In this document: positions 37,301 through 43,065 of the stretch, one piece after another
Layout of the letters: the number at the start of each line of letters is the position of its first letter
How positions within the stretch are numbered: position 1 is the first letter of the stretch
Origin: Antedon bifida
Lineage: Eukaryota > Echinodermata > Crinoidea > Comatulida > Antedonidae
NCBI GenBank assembly: GCA_963402885.1
Contig: OY727094.1
Coordinates: 23,872,501-23,936,500 of the forward strand
DNA: 64,000 nucleotides
Direction of reading: 5' to 3'
Notes under the pieces: model-generated
Databases searched by the model: none
Told to the model about the DNA's origin: nothing
The model's input: only the letters and a program-made list of their open reading frames with translations
Program-made: the position numbers and the translations under genes

Positions 37301-38879
37301 TGATACTCTGTAACAAGTAAAACATAGCCTTAAAGCCGATTTTCTACTAGGCGAATTTGTTCGCGCGAATCGAAAGCGTCAGTTTATACGCATGCGTAGA
37401 GAGGGATTTGGAAGATGGAAACATGAATACACATGCGTAAAAGCTAACGCTGTCGATTCGCGCCATCAAATTCGCCTAGTGGAAAATCGGCTTAACAACA
37501 TTGCAGAACGGCATAATACGACGACATTTTTGTGTCGGGAGAATAATATATGAATAAATCAAAAGTTTTTATAAATAACACTAAAAACCATAAAGGAAAA
37601 ATTTCCTCCATGTAAAAACTAAAGATAACCAGATTTTAATTCGTCTGTTTTAGGCGATTTATAAGCGATCATTTTAATTGAAGATAACACAGTACACGTA
37701 CGTTTTTGTTGTGCATATGTTACCCTTGATCTGAAGTTTGTGTAGCGAATTTGATTTTTTTTTTTGGAACGGTTTCAAAATCATGCCTTTATGACGTAAT
37801 GTTGAGTGATTATGCTGAAACGCCTATTATGTCATATTTTTAGTATTGGAGAGATATCCGGAAAATTTAAGATTTATCTTTTTTATTTGGGATAATTAAA
37901 CACAAAATATGTACAGAAAGAAATAGAGGTTTTTGTAACTTAATTTTTCTCAGTGAATTAAACTGAAGGTAGTCTACCCGATAGAATGTTCAAAGCGGTT
38001 GTGACAGGCTCCAGGATAGACATAGTAAACGGCACCCATCTGTCTGATGTGCCGTAAGCGTTGAAACTGAGCAGTGTCTATGATCTTAACACACAATGGA
38101 TGTATTGCAATGTGTCCATGAACAGAATCATTAAATATCTAAAATAAAAAACAGACATGTATTAAAATGTGTCTGTTACCTTACTTGGTTCCCCAAGTTT
38201 CTATTAATTAATAATTACAGGAAATATAAACGTCGTAGTGGTCGTTATTTCAATCGAAATACAGTCCAGTTTTTTTATGCTGAAATTGCTGTTTATTTAT
38301 TCGAGAACCATCTATATAGTAACCTAAATTTAACTTTTTCGAATATTAGACAAACCTACATACATACTTTGTTCTGAATCCAATTTTACACGATAACAAA
38401 ACAGAGTAGAGCCTAATTGTTCTAAAGTTGGAGGCGATTGAGTATTCAATTAATTTAGGCCAAAATTTCAAAATTGTACAATAGTATTAATAATATACAG
38501 TATTCTATACCATAAAATAGGTGAAATTTACTTGCCCAGATTGCAGGGGTCTACTTAGGAAATGTTGCCGTTTTCAATTAAAAATAATAAACATACTCAC
38601 CTTCCAGATGTTAGCAGCTGTATTGTCTTCTAAAACATAGAAAAAAATAGATGTACATTATGAATGTATTTTTAAAGATAACCATTTTCTGTTCACACCA
38701 TCCAACAGCAAATATATAAACCCATATGAGGAGGATTTTACAATTGTATTGTATTATTTAATTTACTTTAGCATTATAAGGTGGGATTACGGTATTTGTG
38801 AATTTCATATCGAGTCGAATAGCCTAGATTACTCTAAATAATTGAATTTACCATTGTCATTTTCTCGCTTACAAGCCAT
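7223..38879 (-). CDS. SAMHD1: SAMHD1-like dNTP triphosphohydrolase, 13 exons
   Basis: By homology this is a deoxynucleoside triphosphate triphosphohydrolase that lowers dNTP pools. Coding exons on the minus strand: 38879-38852, 38629-38601, 38138-37978, 37307-37192, 35274-35198, 29715-29527, 21775-21560, 19996-19905, 19516-19460, 19349-19142, 18644-18579, 14676-14572, 7342-7223. Lengths and phases join into 488 continuous codons with GT-AG borders. HD metal ligands are visible as H in FEHSIG, HD in [13 protein letters not shown] and D in [10 protein letters not shown]. Family residues for the allosteric and dNTP sites ([21 protein letters not shown]) are kept. The N-terminus is short (MACKRENDN), so the vertebrate SAM domain is absent. 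The last exon may splice on (donor gttagt) or read to a TGA at 7142. Large introns hold LINEs, a DIRS element and MITEs. It may be functional; no break was found in the exons. Confidence 0.9.
7441..7560 (+). repeat. Dispersed repeat with hammerhead-like core, copy 1
   Basis: Contains GATGAAGGGCTAGTGTTGCC followed by CGAAAGCTCTGCTAAC, and ends with GATACCCACAGCATT. The same order occurs inverted at 26895-27026. GGGC/GCCC could form stem II of a hammerhead ribozyme, followed by GAAA. The conserved C of CTGATGA is changed here (TATGATGA). A link to Penelope-like elements is an inference. Confidence 0.5.
7845..8290 (-). mobile_element. LINE reverse transcriptase 3' remnant
   Basis: Minus-strand translation shows [33 protein letters not shown] and, closer to the 3' end, [17 protein letters not shown] and [11 protein letters not shown], then [17 protein letters not shown]. 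These are C-terminal reverse-transcriptase and post-RT motifs of CR1/RTE-type non-LTR elements. It is broken by stop codons and a frameshift, so inactive. It lies in the last SAMHD1-like intron. Confidence 0.75.
9300..9640 (+). repeat. Dispersed repeat family R2, copy 2 (nested)
   Basis: Shares AATATAAACGTCGTAGTGG with 38220, and GGTACGTACATTTGAAATCG with 16550 (inverted). It ends in a near-perfect hairpin CTAGATGGTACGCGAGCG / CGAGTGTACCATCTAG. It is absent from TIR element copy B, so it entered this copy after the two diverged or replaced the original segment. Confidence 0.65.
10915..11480. repeat. Imperfect ~295-bp tandem duplication inside TIR element A
   Basis: The words AAGTTACAAT, GTGTCACTAAC and CCATTGCATGAATATAAATA recur in the same order about 295 bp apart. 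The same arrangement is present inverted in copy B, so it predates the split of the copies. Confidence 0.6.
11932..12700. other. Intronic stretch, somewhat GC-richer, no gene identified
   Basis: An 82-codon plus-strand ORF (12288-12536) has no recognisable motif. The phrase GGGGGCCAGGACCCCCGTGA near 12597 resembles the self-complementary ends of transposon remnants but could not be assigned. Confidence 0.4.
12700..14225. repeat. Large inverted-repeat structure (~1.5 kb)
   Basis: The block near 12797-12916 (ATTTCAGAACAATCGCGAGA, CAAAATCTACCTCATGAG) recurs inverted at about 13995-14110. The outer CCCTTAACTTTAA-type words are also opposed. The interior holds no convincing ORF. It is probably a non-autonomous DNA element with long diverged arms, or two opposed copies of one repeat. 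Confidence 0.5.
14572..14676 (-). CDS. SAMHD1: SAMHD1-like exon 12
   Basis: Encodes [20 protein letters not shown] then [15 protein letters not shown], the C-terminal lobe strand pattern xDYGxxxxNPIxxVxFY of the family. The acceptor is ttttttag and the donor gtactg. Confidence 0.9.
14870..15730. repeat. ~147-bp tandem repeat (about six copies)
   Basis: The anchor GGCGAATAAGTAACTGGCTT (last copy diverged) recurs at 14922, 15070, 15217, 15363, 15502 and 15656, spacings 148, 147, 146, 139 and 154. Each unit also holds CTTGACCTACTT and AGTTCCGCGAACTT. Units differ by point changes and small indels. It is a minisatellite in the SAMHD1-like intron between exons 12 and 11. Confidence 0.85.
16450..16590 (-). 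repeat. Dispersed repeat family R2, copy 3 (inverted)
   Basis: Contains the reverse complements of GGTACGTACATTTGAAATC and CTAGATGGTACGCGAGCG seen at 9500-9640. Non-coding. Confidence 0.6.
17190..17535 (-). repeat. Dispersed repeat family R1, copy 2 (inverted)
   Basis: Inverted relative to 46277-46630. It shares TTTAAAGAAAATCGGCCTGT and the AATTCGTTTTAATTGTCAAT word. It contains a central block missing from the 46.4-kb copy. Confidence 0.65.
18290..18470 (-). mobile_element. LINE 3' terminus remnant
   Basis: Minus-strand translation shows [20 protein letters not shown] then LLKTHLFNL and a stop, the typical C-terminus of CR1-type LINE reverse transcriptases. The TTTGTAAAGCGCACTGAGG and GCGCTATATCAAG words follow, common in LINE 3' UTRs. 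It lies close to the exon 11 donor of the SAMHD1-like gene. Confidence 0.65.
18579..18644 (-). CDS. SAMHD1: SAMHD1-like exon 11
   Basis: Encodes [14 protein letters not shown] and QDDDLYVD, phase 0 at both ends. The acceptor is taatatag and the donor gtaagt. The variable loop usual before this segment in vertebrate SAMHD1 is shorter here. A LINE 3' end sits in the intron just downstream. Confidence 0.75.
19142..19349 (-). CDS. SAMHD1: SAMHD1-like exon 10
   Basis: Contains [40 protein letters not shown] and a YIG motif. This matches the family segment between the HD domain and the C-terminal lobe. The donor is gtaaga. Confidence 0.9.
19460..19516 (-). CDS. SAMHD1: SAMHD1-like exon 9
   Basis: Encodes [19 protein letters not shown] with split codons at both ends. 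The acceptor is gtattcag and the donor gtaagt. Confidence 0.85.
19905..19996 (-). CDS. SAMHD1: SAMHD1-like exon 8
   Basis: Encodes [20 protein letters not shown] followed by [10 protein letters not shown] and two bases of a Met codon. The family usually has AYQH where this gene has ACQH. The acceptor is aattctag and the donor gtaagt. Its complement makes a spurious plus-strand ORF. Confidence 0.85.
20260..21116 (+). mobile_element. LINE (L1/Tx1-like) C-terminal fragment
   Basis: The plus-strand frames read [40 protein letters not shown] and [12 protein letters not shown]. This is the post-reverse-transcriptase domain with a Cys-His-type segment (CxxCxxxExxxHLF) of L1-clade elements. Frames shift several times, so it is a dead copy. 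It lies in the intron between SAMHD1-like exons 7 and 8. Confidence 0.7.
21560..21775 (-). CDS. SAMHD1: SAMHD1-like exon 7
   Basis: Contains [20 protein letters not shown], then [18 protein letters not shown], which carries the last HD metal-binding Asp. The acceptor is ggatttcag. The donor gtacta follows FRDK. Confidence 0.9.
21776..23569. other. Intron sequence, no gene identified
   Basis: A CAA/CAG microsatellite lies near 21812-21845. The GC-richer patch 22080-22340 has an ATGGCTG followed by a donor-like gtgagt on the minus strand, but no partner exon in phase was found. A 14-16-bp tandem repeat lies at 22808-22868. Confidence 0.4.
22808..22868. repeat. GGGCCGAATCGTCC short tandem repeat
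   Basis: Four near-identical copies with period 14-16 bp. GC-rich in an AT-rich intron. Confidence 0.75.
23570..25690 (+). mobile_element. Degenerate L1/Tx1-like LINE (endonuclease + reverse transcriptase)
   Basis: In order on the plus strand: endonuclease N-terminus ([20 protein letters not shown], then an [15 protein letters not shown] segment), an [12 protein letters not shown] motif, DFNCVLDID (the GDFN-type motif preceded by a stop), then RT motifs [49 protein letters not shown] and YADDTIVFL. Many stops and frameshifts separate the motifs, so it is inactive. The 194-codon ORF 24023-24604 is only its longest unbroken piece. It lies in the large intron between SAMHD1-like exons 6 and 7. 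Confidence 0.85.
26150..26500. repeat. Imperfect ~170-bp tandem duplication
   Basis: GTGAACTACAATGTGATTT, TTAGTGATTCAACTGA and TTTGTTTTAGATAT recur in order in two adjacent units. AT-rich and non-coding. Confidence 0.6.
26895..27050 (-). repeat. Dispersed repeat with hammerhead-like core, copy 2
   Basis: On the minus strand 27026-26988 reads CTGATGA, then GGGC...GCCC, then GAAA, AGC...GCT and TA, in the order of hammerhead catalytic core, stem II, GAAA and stem III. Flanking sequence does not give an obvious stem I. The same element lies at 7441-7560. The open frame across it is incidental. Confidence 0.5.
27051..29265. other. AT-rich intron, no gene identified
   Basis: A possible further LINE scrap is at 27480-27690 (translation [18 protein letters not shown]), too short to classify. 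A GCGC-rich patch lies at 28510-28640. A 114-codon plus-strand ORF (28901-29245) starts at TTG and shows no known motif. Confidence 0.4.
29266..29345 (+). repeat. Solo diverged copy of the tRNA-array upstream module
   Basis: CTGTTGCGCGTGCGTACAA, then CCACGC and AAGTCGCT with TCAAATCGAAT in the same order and spacing as in every array unit at 40.6-46.2 kb. The tRNA itself is absent. It is 10 kb away from the array and inside the SAMHD1-like intron. Confidence 0.55.
29527..29715 (-). CDS. SAMHD1: SAMHD1-like exon 6
   Basis: Encodes [18 protein letters not shown], then [17 protein letters not shown] and an Asp/Lys-rich tail; the donor is gtaagt. The left inverted repeat of an antisense DIRS element begins only 35 bp upstream of this exon's acceptor (aatttag). 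Confidence 0.9.
29751..29784 (+). repeat. DIRS left inverted terminal repeat
   Basis: 34 bp that match 34373-34406 exactly when inverted. Its outer end is 35 bp from the acceptor of SAMHD1-like exon 6. Confidence 0.9.
29844..30896 (+). CDS. DIRS ORF1, gag-like
   Basis: Start chosen at ATG 29844 ([14 protein letters not shown]). The frame is open from 29703, but that part overlaps the left repeat and the host exon. About 350 codons: a Lys/Pro-rich N-terminus, a coiled-coil-like stretch ([19 protein letters not shown]), an acidic linker, then [19 protein letters not shown] and LADTLTHLL typical of DIRS gag-like proteins. The stop at 30894-30896 follows a frameshift: the next frame continues [20 protein letters not shown] and a Gln/Asn/Tyr/Arg-rich tail to about 31220. 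No zinc knuckle was seen. Structural role inferred. Confidence 0.75.
   Translation: MEQKSLAIQEDVLEISAGNVTFAATTPLVQHTVAKPTKKARKAGSSCTITRPPKEGNTHSNSDAVAIAGPSCTNVLQPNQQVGVGLNYEARVENLERLVEQQVKETKAAQQINESTHDLLSQLMTQMSSQCHNNEYDDSSSVVSLTSNIYDRHHQYERDVSDLEEGEVTGTQLSKKDENSERPATNSNSKVKGPLPPGFAARFAVSNELAPAVSQELADTLTHLLHSHMSESVMTELIKSYPIPEHLEALMVPKVNPTIWDSITPRARSNNLKFQKVQKPLIKGITAFAKLVDGNESSEIAQDTIGLLANANFELLALRKEMLKPEINAKYTHLCKPSIKPTEYCIYLVT
31225..33117 (+). CDS. DIRS reverse transcriptase / RNase H / C-terminal domain
   Basis: No ATG: the frame opens at GTG 31225 just after an A10 run. The preceding family motif GGRL...W ([11 protein letters not shown]) lies in another frame, so a slip in the A-run separates them. 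[10 protein letters not shown] (Asp ~127) and YIDD (~191-194). RNase H: ETDASG (Asp ~357), [19 protein letters not shown] and [10 protein letters not shown]-terminal domain conserved in DIRS elements: [27 protein letters not shown] and [11 protein letters not shown]. The TAA at 33115-33117 is followed without frame change by the recombinase. Confidence 0.9.
   Translation: MEKKNIYTSDPYILNAVSGYKIEFDKAIPYHLKGKIPHPYKLSNMDMEAIDDQIVKLISKGVVKPAMYEHDQFVSNIFTRPKKDGGFRMILDLSKLNEYVTYKHFKMEMFGNALTLISPGVYMTSVDLKDAYFTVPIAESDTKYLKFVWKDNLYKFVALPNGLSSGPRLFTKLLKPPIAFLRSRGHILLVYIDDILCINQSEDLAGGTARETSELLASLGFIINREKSVMNPTQIITFLGFEINSISMTVSLPYHKKEEIRVQSKHILTLSHTTIRKVAQFLGKIIATLPAVEYGKLHYRALEKEKILALKINKGHYDRPISISVNGRDDILWWQNNVKDAYKLIYHGYPDLTIETDASGLGWGATDGHTHTGGRWINKDLDIAYATGALNINYLELLAAFFGLKALSRERKAKHIRLKVDNTTAVAYINNMGGAKSIACNKISKAIWSWCIENNFWISAEYIPGRDNIIADAKSRQFKDETEWMLNKELFIKITKTFGELDIDLFASRHNAQLPKYISWKPDPDSIGIDAFLQNWSSAKLYAFPPFCLIGRCLQKILTDNAIVIMVVPNYWPTQYWYPKLLSMMVGEPLRFKNTKHALTLHGSDDCHPLYNRLNLFACRLSGRNSTTKE
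33118..34059 (+). CDS. DIRS tyrosine recombinase
   Basis: Same frame as the RT ORF, separated by a single TAA. Open from 33118, 313 codons; the N-terminal SAM-like part starts [11 protein letters not shown] and [14 protein letters not shown]. Catalytic residues of tyrosine recombinases: Arg in SSSRLQTL (33544), His and Arg in AHLVRAA (33871, 33880), [13 protein letters not shown] with the nucleophile Tyr candidates at 33976 and 33979. Expected to insert the circular cDNA of the element. No ATG near the start, so expression would need readthrough or an internal start. Confidence 0.9.
   Translation, partial: AILQQTSFWRRSTWKQYNSQLTKFIDFCEIRGITWQQLNTGHVLDFLIKLKDEGLGYSTISMAKSAIVNFLEILDINMKESIELKRFMKGLFNFNPPTPKYAQIWDVRLVTDYLRRTINDDTLSLKEFTIKVALLLALLSSSRLQTLYNFKFSNMNIENEAITFYICTLLKTSRPNNTGQLVVFHKSEDPALCPVRTILKYREKTSNLRENKDRFFICHKKPYAEASKDTIARWIRTGLSEAGVDTTKFKAHLVRAAASSSAKLRNVPVDLIMKTAGWRNEHTLNRYYNKPIKFVENPSFQQALLRKVDSSTH
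34060..34372 (+). other. DIRS 3' untranslated region
   Basis: Lies between the recombinase stop and the right inverted repeat. Contains AATAAA-type words near 34199 and 34291 that could act in 3' end formation. An internal complementary region is expected here in DIRS elements but was not recognised. Confidence 0.5.
34373..34406 (-). repeat. DIRS right inverted terminal repeat
   Basis: Exact inverted match of 29751-29784. A long hairpin begins at the next base. Confidence 0.9.
34407..34538. repeat. Perfect 56-bp-arm hairpin abutting the DIRS element
   Basis: Arms 34407-34462 and 34483-34538 are exact reverse complements around a 20-nt spacer. Each strand contains CAACTTACAG immediately followed by GTAAGTCTCG, a consensus acceptor joined to a consensus donor. 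It begins directly after the right inverted repeat. It may be part of the element end, a separate fold-back element, or a product of the insertion. No coding potential. Confidence 0.9.
35198..35274 (-). CDS. SAMHD1: SAMHD1-like exon 5
   Basis: Encodes [17 protein letters not shown] and RKEGDKKWE, completing the HD motif [11 protein letters not shown]. The acceptor is tttatag and the donor gtataaa. Confidence 0.9.
35275..37191. other. Intron between SAMHD1-like exons 5 and 4
   Basis: Pyrimidine-rich on the plus strand. Holds a C17 run at 35894-35910 and a 77-bp tandem duplication at 36547-36700. No gene. Confidence 0.6.
36547..36700. repeat. 77-bp tandem duplication
   Basis: CCAACTCACAATTT...CTATATCACCATAATTAT occurs twice with a few substitutions. 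Confidence 0.8.
37192..37307 (-). CDS. SAMHD1: SAMHD1-like exon 4
   Basis: Contains [12 protein letters not shown] and [19 protein letters not shown], carrying the HD dyad. The acceptor is tgttacag and the donor gtataag. Confidence 0.9.
37331..37494. mobile_element. MITE-like inverted-repeat element (~164 bp)
   Basis: Ends TAAAGCCGATTTTCTACTAG and, inverted, CTAGTGGAAAATCGGCTTA, extending inward through GGCGAATTT and GCGCGAATCG. No ORF. It lies in the intron between SAMHD1-like exons 4 and 3. Confidence 0.75.
37978..38138 (-). CDS. SAMHD1: SAMHD1-like exon 3
   Basis: Contains [45 protein letters not shown]. This is the start of the HD domain with the first metal-binding His. The acceptor is tattttag and the donor gtagac. 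It ends with two bases of a Gly codon completed by exon 4. Confidence 0.9.
38220..38320 (+). repeat. Dispersed repeat family R2, copy 4
   Basis: GAAATATAAACGTCGTAGTG at one end and TTCGAGAACCATCTA at the other, with the middle shortened. In the intron between exons 3 and 2. Confidence 0.5.
38601..38629 (-). CDS. SAMHD1: SAMHD1-like exon 2 (29-nt micro-exon)
   Basis: Encodes DNTAANIWK after a split codon. The acceptor is tgttttag and the donor gtgagt. Only nine codons long, but needed for phase with exon 3. Confidence 0.7.
38852..38879 (-). CDS. SAMHD1: SAMHD1-like exon 1 (start)
   Basis: Encodes MACKRENDN plus one base; the donor is gtaaat. The ATG has G at -3 and G at +4. The frame is also open further upstream, so a longer N-terminus is possible, but no SAM domain motif lies there. 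Confidence 0.6.
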
Positions 38880-39329
38880 TACTTTGAAAGGCCATCTAAA
38901 TCTCAATTTTCCTGTAGGTCTGGACCACTCATTCTTCTTTCTCGATAAGCTAGTATCGGTTAATTGCAGCATCAATATGTTAATGTAATAAAACATTTTT
39001 CCTCGTTAGCGTAGTAATTTGGTATAAATTGAGCACTAAAAATTAAAGAATAATTGTCTTTAATCTCGATGGCAATAGAAATCTTATATTATGAAAAATA
39101 ATCATAAAAAGAGAAGAACAATAGATATTCAGCAATGTTTAAAATGTGTAGATGTACAGAAAAGGAACGACATGATTTAGCTCTTAAAAAAACAAAAAAG
39201 ATTACTATACAAGTTATATGTTATAATAATGAACATAATCAAAAGAATCAATCCACTATATATGCTTTTATCTAGACCTATCTATAGATCGATCTATAGA
39301 TCAATTAGCTTCATACATTTCAGTTTCAC

Positions 39330-39583
39330 TTTTACGATGCATGTCATGGCGAATTCCCACATCTTCGTAATTTTTGTGTTTTTGTTTAGCCAATTATCAA
39401 AATAAACTTTAAAATCACTGGAAATTGTAGCAACCTTTGACTGTAGAATGTGTTTATTTGGCACCAACATATTTCTTCAATTTTGAACCATTTTTAGGTC
39501 ACGTGCTATTTCTGAATGTCAAAGACTTTCTCCTCTTCTCTTGGACATCAATGTTTCGTGTCAATTATAGTGATATTTCCAGA
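39330..39583 (-). pseudogene. Exon-like segment paralogous to 50942-51203
   Basis: The minus strand reads HILQSKVATI and VYFDNWLNKNTKIT, matching HILQSQMATI and VYSDKLLNKNTNIT at 51.1 kb. Both begin after GTCTCTAG with TCTGGAAAT, an acceptor-like junction. The frame is broken here by stops and an insertion. Function unknown. Confidence 0.45.
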
Positions 39584-39599
39584 CTAGAGACTATTAATT

Positions 39600-39774
39600 G
39601 TTACCTTTTTTTTTCTCTTTTGTGGCGTTAACCACTATTTATTCATTTCATTTCATCAACAGATTAATACAATCATTTCTAATAATAATAATAACTATTT
39701 CATTGTTATTCTTACTTTTGTTTGGTTTATATATATATATATATATATAAAAAAAAATCAAGATCAAATCTTTG

Positions 39775-39810
<36 letters not shown>

Positions 39811-40426
39811 AAATCAGGCAAAGAACATTAATTCTAAACCGCCCGGTAATATACTGAAATTTAATTAATTAATTTGAAACGATAAAGATGATATATATAT
39901 ATTTTTTTTTTGATTTTATCAACGTTACTGTTCTTGGAATCAGAACATTAATATTTCTTTTCTGTTATCCACATTTTTTCATAATTTTCTAGTATTTTTT
40001 TTTTCTATAATTCTCAACATCTAAAATTGTGAACACTTAACTAATAACTGTACTGTAGGAGATACATTTACTAATGTTATATAATTATTTTCGGCAGTAT
40101 TTGTTGACATATAATTCATTTATACCCTATATACAGATTATATACATTATTTTAAAATACGAATATAAAAAAAAAACAAAAACAAAAATATTAAAAATGC
40201 TTTTCTTACTCCTGTGTCTAGTTTTATGTCTCACGGTTATATTTGTTTGCTTATCTTCTCGTGCGTTACTTATGTTGCGTTACGTTTCTTTTTTGTTTTC
40301 AATATTAATTTATACAATTTTTTTTAAAATTCATATTTCATATAAGATAAAATGAAACTGCCTATGTGTGTTATACAACATTGTTATATAAATATCTGTA
40401 TATTTATATCTGTAGTACATAACTAT

Positions 40427-40465
<39 letters not shown>
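39600..40465. other. AT-rich border of the tRNA array
   Basis: TA microsatellites at 39731-39748, 39781-39806 and 40435-40467. At 39810-39885 is an inverted scrap of the array unit (AGGCAAAGAACATTAATTC, CGCCCGGT). The ORF at 40074-40355 is low-complexity and is not called. Confidence 0.6.
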
Positions 40466-40470
<5 letters not shown>

Positions 40471-40602
40471 AATTCAGGCAAAGAACATTAATTCTAAACC
40501 GCCCGGTGATATATATATATATATATCTTTATCGTTTCAAATTAATTAATTAAATTTCAGTATATCACCGGGCGGTTTCGAATTAATGTTCATTGCCTAA
40601 TG
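40466..40602. repeat. Inverted partial array unit forming a fold-back
   Basis: AGGCAAAGAACATTAATTCT and CCGCCCGGTGATATA face the same words of the first array unit across a TA run, giving a hairpin at the left border of the array. Confidence 0.7.
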
Positions 40603-40791
40603 TGTTTATATATATTATAAAAGTATCTCTTCGGAGATCCCGCCTCGTGAACAAAAATACTGAAAGATGAGGGCGTATCAATTTGATCTCTGTTGCGCGT
40701 GCGTACAACTGAGGACTAGTGCTGTTCCGCCGTACCACGCCGAGAGTGTTAAAGAGTCGCTATCCAATCGAGCTTGAACAATACCATGAAA

Positions 40792-40863
40792 GCCCCAGTG
40801 GTCTAATGGTTAGGACATCTGCATATCAAGCAGGCGGTCCGAGTTCGAGTCTCGGTTGGGGCG
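40792..40863 (+). tRNA. tRNA, anticodon ATC (array copy 1)
   Basis: Full cloverleaf: acceptor GCCCCAG/TTGGGGC, D arm GTCT/GGAC, anticodon stem TCTGC/GCAGG, loop ATATCAA, T arm CCGAG-TTCGAGT-CTCGG, discriminator G. Box A TGGTCTAATGG, box B AGTTCGAGTC, then TTTTT. The anticodon reads ATC, nominally Asp (GAU) with A at position 34; the body resembles tRNA-Glu. Four-base variable loop. The upstream flank of this copy uniquely has AGCTTGAAC. Could be a functional tRNA or a tRNA-like amplified pseudogene. Confidence 0.8.
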
Positions 40864-41155
40864 ACTTTTTCTCATTCTCACAGATTTCCTCATCTTTATC
40901 GTTTCAAATTAATTAATTAAATTTCAGTATATCACCGGGCGGTTTCGAATTAATGTTCATTGCCTAATGTGTTTATATATATAAAAGTATCTCTTCGGAG
41001 ATCCCGCCTCGTGAACAAAAATACTGAAAGATGAGGGCGTATCAATTTGATCTCTGTTGCGCGTGCGTACAACTGAGGACTAGTGCTGTTCCGCCGTACC
41101 ACGCCGAGAATGTTAAAGAGTCGTTATCCAATCGAGTTCGAACAATACCATGAAA

Positions 41156-41227
41156 GCCCCAGTGGTCTAATGGTTAGGACATCTGCATATCAAGCAGGCG
41201 GTCCGAGTTCGAGTCTCGGTTGGGGCG
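41156..41227 (+). tRNA. tRNA, anticodon ATC (array copy 2)
   Basis: Identical tRNA body to copy 1 with T5 terminator. The unit is the 364-bp subtype. Confidence 0.8.
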
Positions 41228-41519
41228 ACTTTTTCTCATTCTCACAGATTTCCTCATCTTTATCGTTTCAAATTAATTAATTAAAATTCAGTATATCACC
41301 GGGCGGTTTAGAATTAATGTTCTTTGCCTCCTGTGTTTATATATATAAAAGTATCTCTTCGGAGATCCCGCCTCGTGAATAAAAATACTGAAAGATGAGG
41401 GCGTATCAATTTGATCTCTGTTGCGCGTGCGTACAACTGAGGACTAGTGCTGTTCCGCCGTACCACGCCGAGAATGTTAAAGAGTCGTTATCCAATCGAG
41501 TTCGAACAATACCATGAAA

Positions 41520-41591
41520 GCCCCAGTGGTCTAATGGTTAGGACATCTGCATATCAAGCAGGCGGTCCGAGTTCGAGTCTCGGTTGGGGCG
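41520..41591 (+). tRNA. tRNA, anticodon ATC (array copy 3)
   Basis: Identical tRNA body. 364-bp subtype unit. Confidence 0.8.
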
Positions 41592-41883
41592 ACTTTTTCT
41601 CATTCTCACAGATTTCCTCATCTTTATCGTTTCAAATTAATTAATTAAATTTCAGTATATCACCGGGCGGTTTAGAATTAATGTTCTTTGCCTCCTGTGT
41701 TTATATATATAAAAGTATCTCTTCGGAGATCCCGCCTCGTGAACAAAAATACTGAAAGATGAGGGCGTATCAATTTGATCTCTGTTGCGCGTGCGTACAA
41801 CTGAGGACTAGTGCTGTTCCGCCGTACCACGCCGAGAATGTTAAAGAGTCGTTATCCAATCGAGTTCGAACAATACCATGAAA

Positions 41884-41955
41884 GCCCCAGTGGTCTAATG
41901 GTTAGGACATCTGCATATCAAGCAGGCGGTCCGAGTTCGAGTCTCGGTTGGGGCG
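41884..41955 (+). tRNA. tRNA, anticodon ATC (array copy 4)
   Basis: Identical tRNA body. Last unit of the 364-bp subtype. Confidence 0.8.
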
Positions 41956-42252
41956 ACTTTTTCTCATTCTCACAGATTTCCTCATCTTTATCGTTTCAAA
42001 TTAATTAATTAAATTTCAGTATATCACCGGGCGGTTTAGAATTAATGTTCTTTGCCTGATTTGTTTATATATATAAAAGTATCTCTTCGGAGATCCCGCC
42101 TCGTGAATAAAAATACTGTAAGATGAGGGCGTATCAATTTGATCTCTGGTGCGCGTGCGTACAACTGAGGACTAGTGCTGTTCCGCCGTACCACGCCGAG
42201 AATGTTAAAGAGTCGCTATCCAATCCAATCGAGTTCGAACAATACCATGAAA

Positions 42253-42324
42253 GCCCCAGTGGTCTAATGGTTAGGACATCTGCATATCAAGCAGGCGGTC
42301 CGAGTTCGAGTCTCGGTTGGGGCG
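42253..42324 (+). tRNA. tRNA, anticodon ATC (array copy 5)
   Basis: Identical tRNA body. First unit with the CCAATCCAATCGAG duplication. Confidence 0.8.
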
Positions 42325-42621
42325 ACTTTTTCTCATTCTCACAGATTTCCTCATCTTTATCGTTTCAAATTAATTAATTAAATTTCAGTATATCACCGGG
42401 CGGTTTAGAATTAATGTTCTTTGCCTGATTTGTTTATATATATAAAAGTATCTTTTCGGAGATCCCGCCTCGTGAATAAAAATACTGTAAGATGAGGGCG
42501 TATCAATTTGATCTCTGGTGCGCGTGCGTACAACTGAGGACTAGTGCTGTTCCGCCGTACCACGCCGAGAATGTTAAAGAGTCGCTATCCAATCCAATCG
42601 AGTTCGAACAATACCATGAAA

Positions 42622-42693
42622 GCCCCAGTGGTCTAATGGTTAGGACATCTGCATATCAAGCAGGCGGTCCGAGTTCGAGTCTCGGTTGGGGCG
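42622..42693 (+). tRNA. tRNA, anticodon ATC (array copy 6)
   Basis: Identical tRNA body. The unit has TCTTTTCGGAGA in place of TCTCTTCGGAGA upstream. Confidence 0.8.
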
Positions 42694-42993
42694 ACTTTTT
42701 CTCATTCTCACAGATTTCCTCATCTTTATCGTTTCAAATTAATTAATTAAATTTCAGTATATCACCGGGCGGTTTAGAATTAATGTTCTTTGCCTGATTT
42801 GTTTATATATATAAAAGTATCTCTTCGGAGATCCCGCCTCGTGAATAAAAATACTGTAAGATGATGAGGGCGTATCAATTTGATCTCTGGTGCGCGTGCG
42901 TACAACTGAGGACTAGTGCTGTTCCGCCGTACCACGCCGAGAATGTTAAAGAGTCGCTATCCAATCCAATCGAGTTCGAACAATACCATGAAA

Positions 42994-43065
42994 GCCCCAG
43001 TGGTCTAATGGTTAGGACATCTGCATATCAAGCAGGCGGTCCGAGTTCGAGTCTCGGTTGGGGCG
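42994..43065 (+). tRNA. tRNA, anticodon ATC (array copy 7)
   Basis: Identical tRNA body. The unit is 372 bp because of an extra GAT (AAGATGATGAGGG). Confidence 0.8.
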
